Below, piece after piece: positions 35,401-46,700 of a stretch of DNA of 64,000 nucleotides. How positions within the stretch are numbered: position 1 is the stretch's first letter; every line of letters begins with the position of its first letter. Made by a program: the position numbers and the translations under genes. The stretch comes from Luscinia megarhynchos (taxonomy: Eukaryota > Chordata > Aves > Passeriformes > Turdidae): the NCBI GenBank assembly GCA_034336665.1, contig CM067570.1, forward strand, positions 15,235,502 to 15,299,501, in the 5' to 3' direction. Under the pieces are notes generated by a model. The model was not told where the DNA came from. It did not search any database and was given only the letters and a program-made list of their open reading frames with translations.

Positions 35401-35680
35401 CACAAGGATAATCTGCAAGGCCACTGCACAGTGCCCAGATGAAAGATACCCTGCCCATCGGACTCTGTGAAGGTAAGGGGTGCCCAAGAACTAAACTGGT
35501 GGTGCCAAGGATAAAATTGGGTGCCCAACCTGAGAGAACTGTGGGCTGAGGCTGTGAGTGCTTGGTGGCCCTGTTGAGGGAAGGCAGAACCACATCCACA
35601 GCTTCTCCATAGGCACTGGCAATGCAGCACGGTTCTCCTGGCATTGGGCTGGGGGAACCCAAAACAGGGATGACACATGG
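32500..35680. other. WNT6-WNT10A intergenic, right part
   Basis: No exon recognised. It contains a TCF/LEF-like ATCAAAGG at 34061-34068. A purine-rich stretch of GGATGGAGA-like units lies at 33300-33390. Confidence 0.4.
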
Positions 35681-35689
35681 GATGTTCAT

Positions 35690-36620
35690 GGCAATTCCTC
35701 ATGCCCACACACACGGAATCACAACCCCAGCATGTGCCACTCATGCTCATACCCCTGTGCACACTGACAGGCACCCACACGCTCCACAGCACCAGGAATG
35801 CCTTCCTGCCAGCACCCCCAGTCCCCACGCACACACCCTGATATCTCTATGAACCTCCCATCCCCTGCACATCCCACACCACCTCGCCCCCACTCCTCCT
35901 CCATGCTACATACAGCCCTCTCCCTGTCCTCACTCACTCCATGCCCCATGTATTCCCTGTCTGCTGGTACACTCATTCCCCACACACCCCACACCACGCA
36001 CTCTCTCCATCCCCATTAACACTTACCCATGCCCATACACTGCCTATTCACCCTATGCCTCAATCACATTCAATCCACACTGTCCACACTTGACCACACT
36101 GCACACACTTGTCTTATACTCCCCACACCCTGTGCACACAGGCATCGGGATTGAGAACAGTCATACCCTCCACACTTCACACATGCCACCCTCACCACTT
36201 GCACTTTCTCTGTACTCCATGCACTCTCACCCCATGCCATGCACCCTTATGCCGTACCCAGTGCCTGCTCACATCCCCCATGCCCTATGCACCTACACAC
36301 ACACACATCACACCCCATGCACCCTCATCCCTGCCATGCACACTCACCGTGCACTGCTTTCTCACTGTGCCCAGGTACAGTGAGTCCCCTCTACTCATGC
36401 ATGCTGTGCACACACTCTTGTCTCACACACTCAACCAAGCCATGCACAACCACCCCGCACCCTGTGCCCTCACCCACACCTGTGCACTCTCACGCTGAGC
36501 ACATTCACTCCACACCTGGTGTGTGCTTATCCCACGCCATGCAACTCACCCATGCTCTGTGCACACTGTGCTTCCTCGCGCACACCGCTAAACCCCACGC
36601 CCACGGCACCTTTCCCCCTG
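35690..36620. repeat. Long CA/CC-rich degenerate minisatellite-like tract
   Basis: Nearly 1 kb on the plus strand dominated by C, A and T, with recurrent CACACCCCATGCAC, CCTCACCC and CCATGCCCTATG elements and very few G-runs. It shows strong strand asymmetry and no clean period. It grades into the WNT10A CpG island. Confidence 0.6.
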
Positions 36621-37513
36621 CCCTGAGCACACTCCTCCCAGAAGCGTGCGGGCCCCCAAGTCCTCACGAATATGGTCCCACAGCACGCACACTCACCTTG
36701 CACCCCACGCTCGGTCCCACACCGTGCACACATGCCCACGCACACTCAGCTCTCCCCGCGCTCCAGGCCCACGCCGCACACGCTCGCCCCACAGCACGAA
36801 CACTTACCCCGCACCCTGCGCGCACTCCTCCGCGCTGAGCATTCCAACCCCACGCACTTCTCCGCTTACCCCACACACCGTGCCCACTCACCCACGCCGT
36901 GCCCGCCCCACGCCGCCCGCTCCCCCAGCCCCGCGCCCGCTCTCCAGCCGCCCGTGCCCGCTCCCCCCGCGCCGCCCGCTCCCTCCCCGGCAGGCTGCGT
37001 GCGACACGCCGGCTCCCCGCCCCGCTGCCACCCTCTGCCCCGTCCTTCCCCCGCGGGCTCCTGTCTGGACGTGTCGGGACTCGGGCTCCGGGCGCTGAGT
37101 AATGCGCGGCGCAGCGCGATCCCAGGCAGAGCCGCTGCCGCCGCCGCTCCGCGCCCCGCGCTCCCGGGGCGCTCCGGCCGCGACCGCGCTCGCTCCGCCG
37201 GAGGCCCGGCGACACCGGCGGCGGAGGGCGGCGGGGGGGCCGCGGCTCCCCATGTGCCTGCGGGCCCCGCGGGAGCCGCGGAGCCGCTCGCCCGGCGAGC
37301 CCTGCCCACGCCCGCCGCGGCCCCGGAGCCCCGGGGCGCCCTGGGGAGCGGCGGGGGAGCGCACCCCGCGGGCCGAGCGCCCCCCCGGCCCCCCGGCACG
37401 TCCCGCCATGGGGGGCTGAGCCGGGGGGCGGCGGGCAGGGCGGGGGGCGCGCAGCCCTCGCCGGGCTCGGAGGGCGCCGGGGCGGCGGGAGGCGGGGGGG
37501 GCATCCCGGGAGG

Positions 37514-37564
37514 ATGGCAGAGCCGCCCCGGCGAGCCGAGCCCCGGCGCGCAGGGAGCCAGTGA
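37514..37564 (+). other. Candidate upstream ORF in the WNT10A leader (16 codons)
   Basis: ATG at 37514 in AGGATGG context, stop TGA at 37562-37564, 139 bases before the WNT10A ATG and out of frame with it. A minimal three-codon uORF (ATG GGG GGC TGA) lies upstream at 37408-37419 with G at -3 and +4. These matter only if the transcription start lies upstream of them. Confidence 0.4.
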
Positions 37565-37703
37565 GAGGGAGGAGAGGGGAAAACACAAACAAGCAAACAA
37601 CCCACAACAAACAAAGCGGGCAGAGAGCAGCGCCGAGCCCCGCCGCCCCTGCCCCAAAGGCGCCCGCCCGCCCGCAGCCCGCACAGCCGCTGCCCCAGCG
37701 AAG

Positions 37704-37762
37704 ATGCGCCCGGCCCTGGCCCACGGACTCTGCTCGCTGCTGCTCAGCCTCTGGGTACCCAG
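37704..37762 (+). CDS. WNT10A: WNT10A exon 1 (signal peptide)
   Basis: ATG through LWVP plus two bases of a Ser codon; donor GTAGGA. The hydrophobic stretch [10 protein letters not shown] forms the signal core. Confidence 0.88.
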
Positions 37763-40700
37763 GTAGGAGCTGCACCCCTCCATCCCCAGCCCCGCCGCGG
37801 AGAGCCCCGGCCCCGCGGGGAGGGCGCGGGGAGCCGCCGCGCCCAGCCCCGCACCGGGGGCGGTCTGCCCGGGGGGCTCCTGGGGGGTCCCGCCGCCCCA
37901 GCCCGGCCCCGCACGGTTGCGGCCCCCGTTCCAGGGGCTGTCAGGGCTGCTGCCCCCTCCGCCTTCCCTCGTCCCGACGGAACGCTGGCGGGATGCGCAG
38001 CTTCCCCCGCTCCGGGAGGCTGTCCCCCTTCCTCCCCGGCCGGAGACGCTCCGGCGCACGCCCCGACTGCCTCAGTTTCCCCGCTCGCCCGCGGAGGACG
38101 GGGGAATGCCGGCTGAGATGTCACTGTCGTGGGGGTCGGTGCCTACTGGATCGCTCTGGGTCCCGTCCCTGGCTCCGCCCGTCCTGAATGCTAGAGGGGT
38201 AAGAGGGGGCCACCTGCTTTCCAGAAAGCGAACCCCCAAATTCACCATCCCTGTAGGTCTTCGCCTTCCCTCTGCCTGCTCCCAAACTTGTGTGCTGCAG
38301 GCAGCCAGGGGTTAATTCTGGTGCTGGTATGAGTGGGGGGGTCCCCCGCCCTTCCCCCTCCCTCCAGCCCCTTTAAATATAATTTGTTAACGTTGGGACT
38401 TGTATTAATTAAAGCAGCAGCCGCTGCAGCCTGTGACCTGGGGGCCTGTCACCGTGAAATCAAGTTTAAATCCAGATTTAAAGGGGGAAGAGAGCTGGGG
38501 GGAGCGCTGTATCCTCCTAAGAACTGTGACAGTGACAGCTTCTTACCGGTCCCTGGCTCTCCTGAGCCCTGGGTGGAGCAAGAGGCAGAAGGACCTTCCC
38601 TCTACTCTCCGGAGCTCCTGCCTCAGTTTCCCTGCAGTGCAATCGGGAGAAAGACCGTAACATTGCCCCCATCCCGGGATGCCCTGGGAAAAGATGGCAG
38701 ACACTGTGTCAGGCTCAGGACACAGTAGGGAACGAAGTCATTGCAGTGGTCGGGGCAGGAGCTCCTGGGTTTGGGGATGGTGGTAGCTGCATCCTGCTCT
38801 GCATCTTTTGTCATCCAGGGCTTGCTTGACAGTGGGAATGAGTGCAGGAAGCCGGGAAGATTTCCCCTCCTGTGTAGGGGTTTTGGAGGGATGCACTCTC
38901 TTTGTCTCTCTTCTCTGCTCCACCTCGACTCTCCCTATTGGAGTCACTGTGCATTTGCACTGGGGCATATTCATATACTACCCGTGAAAGTGGTGGGATG
39001 GGTATAAACACCCTTGGCAACCTGGAGAAAGCATCAGCCTGATCCTGACAGTCCTCTCTCTCCCCTGAGCAAGCTGTAATTCGACAGAGACGCTGGGGCT
39101 GAACCCTCCCTCCAGAGCTGGGGAGAGCTCAGAGCTGAGTGCTGAGCTGGGGAACTCATTCCCTGACAGCTGCTTCTGTCCATGTTCCTGCACCAGGCTT
39201 GAAGGGTTTGAGGGAACAGAGGGAGGGTAACTCTTCTCCCCAAGACCTGGCAGCTGCAGTCCTTCCTCCAGCATCCTCCTCCAAGTCTTGTTTCTGTAAT
39301 CAAAGTTCAAAGGGCTTTGAGCTGCTTGTTTCTCCCAGGGACCCAGCTCTTGCCTGTCCCAGGGAACAGGGAGAGACCTTCCTGGGGAGACCTCCCAACA
39401 GTGACCAAGCTCTCCTGAACAAGCAGTGGGGTGGTGCTGAGCTCCTAGTGGACCGTGCTGCAAGATGCTGGATACTGCTGGGCATCCCACTGTCTGCTGC
39501 TTGCTTGACATTGTTTATCCCAGAGTCCTTCAAGCCATTCCCTGGAGTTGGGCAAACACTTCCTGCTGTCTCCCTCTCCAGATCTGTCTGTCATGTGTAT
39601 CTCTGTATTAGCTCCAGGCATCTCTTTCTGGACATGCTTTGTCTCCCCACACCCCACATCCCATATCCCATCTCCACACACTCCATCTATTTCCCCATTT
39701 CCCCAGGCTGCATCTCTATTTGTTTAAGTACCTGTACCCCTGTCGTGGGCCATGTGCCTCTCCTTGCACCCATCCATTTGCTGCTCTCTGTGCTTCTGTG
39801 GCCACAGGCATCTGGTTCCGTGGGGTTAGGATGTGACAGTGGACTTGGGATTGTTGCTGTTAGCTTGAGGATGGTTGGCACAGTGCTTGGCTTCATATTT
39901 CACAGCTGAGCTGAAAAGAAAATCACTCCCTTTACCTCCCTTTCAAGGTCCAGCAGTGCTGGGGGGATACAAGAGGTGCAAGGAGGGGATCAGCCAGCAG
40001 CAGGGACATGGAGTGGTCCTCCTGCTCCAGGGTGTCTCAGTTAAACCATGGTTAAACTCACACTTGCTGTGGAAGGGGAGTTGGGGTAATGTGTGCTGAG
40101 AGTCTGCAGTGCATGGCCAGTGTGGGAGATCCCTGGGGGAGCACACAGAGAAAATGCAGTCCTGGGAAATGCTGAGGCAGAATGGTCAGATTTGACTTCT
40201 GCCAGGGTGTCCGTACTGCACTTATGTTGTTGGAGGGGACTGCAGCCCCAGTGCTGCTGGTTTTCTTTGCCTAGATAAGCTGCCATTGAGCACAGGGTTT
40301 TTCCAGCCTTCCCTGTAGACAATGGGCACAGTGTGGATTGAGGAGCATCTCCCTTCCCTGTGTGTGTCCCTCCCAGACTTTTCCCCTTCCCCAAACGGCA
40401 AACCAAGTGGTTGACCCATTGCTTGCTCTGAGCTCAAGGGTGTCCTTTTCCCTCCCAGCTCCTGCTCCAATGAGATCCTGGGCCTGAAGCTGCCGTCGGA
40501 GCCGGTGCTGAATGCCAACACGGTGTGCCTGACCCTGCCGGGGCTGACGCGGCGGCAGCTGGAGGTGTGTGTGCGCCACCCTGACGTCACCGCCTCGGCC
40601 ATCCAGGGCATCCAGATTGCCATCCACGAGTGCCAGCACCAGTTCCGGGACCAGCGCTGGAATTGCTCCAGCCTCGAGACCAAGAACAAGATTCCGTACG

Positions 40701-43700
40701 AGAGCATCATCTTCAGCAGAGGTAAGGGTTGGGCGGTTCCCCGCCTGTCCCACTGTCCGGCACCTGCTCTCTGGAGCCCTCATGGGTTCCCCCTGGGCCC
40801 CTGCACAGCTCTTCCCTGGCCCAGGGGATGAAGTGAGCTCTTCAGCATCCCCATGGATGAAGGCAGAGAAGTGTTACAGTCTGCTGGATGAAGGAGCACT
40901 GCACAATGGCAAAGCTGCTCCACACACCTTTGTACCTGCACTGGCCCTTGTCCTGAGCTGCTCCTCCCAGCTGCTCCTAAGGCTCTTTCCAGGCCCTCGT
41001 GCTTTCTGGCATCTTCTCTCTGTGTGGTGTAGGCTGTTTGGAGCAGTGCCATGGGTGTGCAGGTGGTTCTGAAGGTGGATGCCATGCTCTGGGATTTGGT
41101 TTGGTGGATACAGTTGAGCATCTTGGGTCAGTCCTGCTCTGGGGATGGTGTTTTAGTGTGTTGTGATGAGCTGAAATGCTCCTAACTAGTGGGACATAGC
41201 TCTGAGCCCGTCACCCTGATGTTCTGCCCTTGTGTTGGCTTGTCATTGCAGGGAGCTAAAGGCTGTTTTGTGGTACCCTAAAGCATGATGTCAGAGGGAG
41301 CAGGGATACAGGCTGTCCTGGGAGCTCACCTGCGCACAGAGCCCCCAGGTGCGCTGCTGAGAGAACTCTCCTTGCTCTCCTCATTCTGCCAAGGATCCTG
41401 ATGCCAGGATCTCATCTCCCTCACAGTCATGTCTAGCTCTGCCTATGTCAGAGCCTCCCTGATTGATACTCTCCCTCAGGAGCAGACTCTGGGGGTGCAC
41501 AGGGGCTGGCCTGCATGGTGCAGATTAGGGTTGTGACCTGATGGGATCTTCTAGAGGACTTGAATGTATGTTTTCACCTGAGTACCCTTTCTTGAAGCCT
41601 GTGCCTCAGCTTATTTCTAAGTGCCCATTGCTGCAGGTGATGGTCAGGAAGGGCAATATGGTGCCAGTGGCTGGCAGTGAGGGCAGGCCAGGTGCCCAGC
41701 ACACATACCACTCCTCCAGCTCCCCAGAAAAGTGAAAACTATCTAAGAAACTGCTCACATACCTGCTTTGTGAGCCTCTCAGCCTAGTGCCCAGCAGAGA
41801 GCTGCAACCATTCACTCTTCTTCAAACATCCTTTCACATCCTACATGTTCTTTCCCTGGGACTATGAGGAGACTCTCAAAGAGGAGAGGTTGGCAGCTTG
41901 AGGCTTACATGTCATTGAGGGGATTTGGTGGCAGGAGCCCATAGACAGCTGTAGCAAGTGGGGAAAAGGCTGGAGAGGGGATCACAGAAGTGTTTTGGTG
42001 TCTGAAGATCCCTCATGTCCAGGGCAGCCTGGACAGCCTCACTGGATGGAATGCTACCTCGGAGCATGTGTGGTGTCAGAGCTGTGGTCCTGCCGTGGAG
42101 CAGCCCTGGTCCCTCTCAGGACCTTAGTGCCTGGAGAAGGGCAGCGTGTTTTCCCTCTGTGAGCAGTGCCCAGGCTAGGGCCTGGCAGGAAGGGTGGGGA
42201 CTGTCAGCCCTGATAAGCATCGAGGTATTTCCAGGTCCTGAGGAATGCAGTTCACTTCTAGTCTCCTCGGGCGCAGGAGACACCGACTTGCTGGCTCAAG
42301 TTGCTCACACACCCAGACAAGCTTCTTTGCTCCAGGTCCCACCGGGCTAGGTGAGAAGCACCAGCAGCAGGGAGCATTGGTTTGCATCCCTCCCTCAGCC
42401 CACCTGGTCTGCTGGTGGCCCCAGTGACTTGCACCTCACTTCTGTCTCAGATGCTCCTGCAGCCGTTCCTGCTGTCAGGGCTGTGAACGATGGATGTGGG
42501 GATTCCCACAGACCCTGGACTTCTGCCCCTGTCTTGAGCTATTGGATATGGCTCAGCCCAGACTCTCAGCATTGGTGGGATCCCATTCTCTGGAATGGAG
42601 ATGCAACAGCCAGCAGCAGGGCAGGATGGAGGTAGGGCTGGAGCATCAGAGCAGGCAGGCATCTCATCACGCTCCTGTTTTGGCAGCAGAGGTTGCAGGA
42701 TGAATCCCAAGCACCCAAGCTAGCTCATGTAGTTGCTTGGAGCTGTTCTGGTGTGGAACAAGCCTTGAAGCTGGAGCCCTGGCCCACTTTGAACCCACTC
42801 ATGTCCCTCAATAACAGTGCTGGAGCTCTGGGCTTTGCCTTCCATCTGTTACAGGCACAGCCATCAGAGAGGGGCTGCATCTCAGTGCTGGAGGAGAGGC
42901 GAGTGGTAGAAGTGAGGGGTGCAGGCTCCATGCTGCAGATTTTAATGCATCTGACCTCCAGGGACCAGGTCTCTGCTCTGCATCCTGCCCCATCCTTGCT
43001 GTGCCTGGGAACGCAATGTGCTTGTAGGATCATTGTTTGTAACCCGAAGTGACAGACCCCTTTAATCTTTCATTCCTTTTCCCACTTCTTCTGCCATCAG
43101 CTCAGCCGTGCGTGAATCCCACTTTAAATTATTTGTAGCTGGCTTCTCCCTCCCGCTCTCCCCGCTTGGCTCCGCTCCCCAACTCTGTCCTGTCCTCCTG
43201 CATCTCTCACATCTTCTCCAGTGTGGGCATGAGCCAGACAGGATGCAATACTATTCCAAGTGGTCCCACACTCTGCCCAGTATCCATGTACTCGGTGGAG
43301 CCAGGGGCCTCATCCCCTGGGGACAGAGAAGAGGGCAATGGCAAAGGGGTGCCCATCTCCTCACCCTGCTGAGCTGATCCCAGAAGTTTGAGTGCAAGCC
43401 CTGGGGAGACAGGAGGGAGAGGCTTCAAATCGGACAGGGCTGGGAGTCTGGGGTGGCTCCAGAGCAGCATAGCTGGAGACAGAGATGCTGACAGCATCCT
43501 GGGCAGAGCACAGACCTGGGAGATGCTGCCATCCTGGGCCACAGAAAACAGTGGCTATGAGGCACAACAGCGAGTTAGTGGAGGGCCAGGGAGGTGCCCA
43601 GGAGTTTACCATCCCTGCTCTCCCTGGGTTCTATTGATACACCACCATGGTCTCTGGGTTTTTCAGGTCTGGTCTTTTCTTGCTGCATCCTTGGGGTATG

Positions 43701-46700
43701 AGACGTCCTTTGTACCCTCTGTTGAGTCTCCAGTGTCATCTGCACCCCCAACCTCTTTGGCCCATGTGCCCTCCATGTTAAGCCAGGCTCAACAGTGCTA
43801 TTGCAAATCCTCCTCCAGTCTTCCCTGGCTTCCCAGCTGGCTGCCTATGCACTTGTCACCTTCCTGCCCATTCTCTGGCATTGTCATTTCTGCCAGGACT
43901 CTCCAGTTGTGGCCCTGGTCCCATCCTTCTCTACTGTACCTCCCTCTCCCTCCACGTGCTTGCCTGGCTGACAGAGACATCCTCTCTTGGCTGCATCTAC
44001 ACCAGCAGTGGAAATAGGACCCCTGCTCCTTCTCCAAGGGTGAGCAGCATGATTGTGTCCACCTCACTGGAGAGCATAGCCTGTTGTCCTGGTATGTTGT
44101 CCCACCACAGCACCTGTGGGCTGCCAGGCCCTGTGTGGCTTGGCTGGGCTGACCTGTGCCTGGTTCTTTGACAAAAGCCAAGCTGCAGATGGTGGTTGGT
44201 CACTGAGTCTTGGTCCCTGTCCAGTATGTGTGCACCCATGGGTGGGTAGAGTTCCATCAGGGCTGGGACTGTCTGGCTGCTGGGCAGTCGCTGTTTGAGG
44301 TGTGCTATGAGACTAACTATTCCCCTTTGCTTATCCCAACCCCAACCCCATCTACATGGAGCTCTGAAAAAATCAGTATGCCCCATGGAGGGGCTGGATG
44401 CCCTTGCAGGCCTTCAAAGGCTCATGGCTGGAGGGGGCGTGACTCTGGAGTTCAGTGTCTCTTGGTTCCTGCAGCCTTTGGAGAGAGGGGTGATGCTTCC
44501 ATGCCCTGTGCCCAGCTTAGAAGGGCTCACTGGTAACAGGGGTCTGCATGGCCATGGCCAGATCTTGATTTCTTCCAGCAGGGAGTGAGGAACTCCCTGC
44601 AAGGATGGAAACACCAGGTGCTGGGGCCCAGCCAGCTGTGCAGCGGAGCTTGGGGAAGCTTTGCTGTGTGCTGAGGGAGGCAGGTGCTGTTCCAGCCATC
44701 CAGGGAGACGCTGCCAAGCTCAGGACCCCGGCACCCAGCTCTGCAGAGCCGCAGCCAAGCTCCGTGCCCGCAGACCGCAGTGCTGGCCTGGCGCACCTGC
44801 AGCTGGGCTGCTGGCAGGGTTTTGTGCACCCCCAGGCAAACCGAGGGCTTTGCCCACCTGGCCTGCAGCACATGCGGTGCTGTGGATGCTTGGCTTCACC
44901 CCTGTGGGCTCCCCCCTTGCCTGGGCCGTCTCCCCAGTGAGACCCGGGGGCGGGCAGGGCTCCTGGCCGTGCTGGGCCGGGCCCTGCGGCCTGCGCCGCA
45001 GCAAGGGCTGCTCGCTCGCACGGCCGTGGGCGGACAGGCAGCGAAGGCTGCGGGCTGTCCCTGGCACGCTCAGGAAGGTGCAGGGAGGCAAGTTGGGATT
45101 TGCAGGGAGGCATTTAGTGCCTGGTGCTGGGCCAGACCCTGGCAGGTTCACCTGCAGTTTAATTAGGGAGAGGGGAGGGGAGGGAGCGGGGCTGGGGGAG
45201 AGGCAGCGTGTTGGGACTGGCCGCCTCGGCAGGCCTTGCAAGAGGTGGTGGGAGAAGTTCTCCTCTGCCTTATATCAGGGCTGGGGCAATGTGCCCACAG
45301 CTCCTGGCAGCTACATCCCACTTCTGGGGGGTATTGCCATGAAAGGGGCAGCTGAGCATCCCTGGGGTACCCTAGGGTGAGCCTACATGAGGCTGTCCCT
45401 GGCTCCCTCAGTGACACCCGGGCACTGCAGTGATGGGTGCTGGGAGAGAGTTGCTGCCTGGATGTGATGGTGAGCTGTGGGAGGAAGGCCATGACTCCAA
45501 CTCTCCCTGGTTTACAGACTGTAGAGCCCAGAGCTGTGCCTGAGCCAGCCCTGTAGCCTTCATCGCACATCTGCCTGAAAGATGGAGGAGCTGCAGCATC
45601 CATGGTGGAGCCAGTGCTGCTGGGACTTGGGGTCTTGATAAATGACCCCCCATCTCATAGGCACATCTTAACTGGGAAAACTTCCCCTCCTAAGAAAGCT
45701 GCTTTGGGATTTGACCTGGGGAAGAGATTTCAGACCTGTCCTCCTTGCTTGGTGTTTGGGTACACGACAGGCTGGATGCCGGTGGTGGTGTCAGGATTGT
45801 GTCCTCCATTCCCTCTTCCCTGCAGGGTGCAATACTTCTTGTACCTCCCACAGCTACACCTCTTCTGTGGTCTCTGGAGGGATATGGTGACCCAAAAATA
45901 ACTGCTGAGGTCTTAGGTGGCTGGGGTAGCTGGAGAGCCTCCCTCCAAAGGGCTCAGGGCTGGCCACCACATGCCACTTTTGGCTGCCGTTCCTGGAAGC
46001 CTCCACCCTTGCTGAGCCCAGGAGGCAGGTGGTTGTTGCAGCCATGTTGCCCATTGCTTTGCTTCAGTCCTCTGTCTCTGGTTTGGCTGGGGTAGAGCAA
46101 GGAAAGTAAACTGGACCTCCTAGCAGAACTGTACTGACATAGCTTCTGTGATCCCAGCACTGCCCTGACCCTCTCCTCCCCTTTGCTCAGAGCTCCCCAT
46201 GAGAGCAGGTGAGGGAAGAAGGGGAGGAGGCAGGGAAGAATGGTGGGGCCAGGCAGACTGACACTGAGCAGGGAAAGGACCATGATGAGATGGGAACAAG
46301 ACTTCCTGAATGCTGTGATGTCATGTCCTGGGGACTAGTCTGTCCCCTGCTCACAGCCTGGGGAGTGGCAGCTCCAGGGACAAGCACCCATACCTCATCC
46401 ATCAGTTCACATGTACTTGGAGAGCACTGGAGGAAGAAGGAGGGCTAGGGCTGTAACCCATGGGTTTTCCAGCCATGGAGGGTGCCCAATCAACCTGACC
46501 TCTTTACCTGTAAGGACACGGGCTTGCTAGACAGACTGGGTGGGGTAGAGTTTGTGTCTGGGCTCCAGAAGAGATTTTAAGGAGATGCCACACCAGAAAT
46601 TATTTTTTAGGGCTGGAGAAATGTGTGAGAAAGAGTCAGGGCTGAGAGGAGGGTGTTGTGCTGGGTGAAGGGTTTGCTGCCCCTGTCCCCAGGCGCTGGC

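Larger units (their letters stand above)
36620..38170 (+). promoter_or_regulatory. WNT10A: CpG-island promoter and leader of WNT10A
   Basis: Around 1.5 kb of very high GC and CpG density centred on exon 1. No TATA box. The leader is likely to contain short upstream reading frames (37408-37419 and 37514-37564), depending on where transcription begins. Confidence 0.75.

Noticed and set aside
36672..37766. Open frame of 364 codons that runs into the WNT10A signal peptide
   Set aside because: It has no internal Met before MRPALAHG, is Pro/Ala/Arg low complexity, and lies in a CpG island where stop codons are rare. Not an N-terminal extension.
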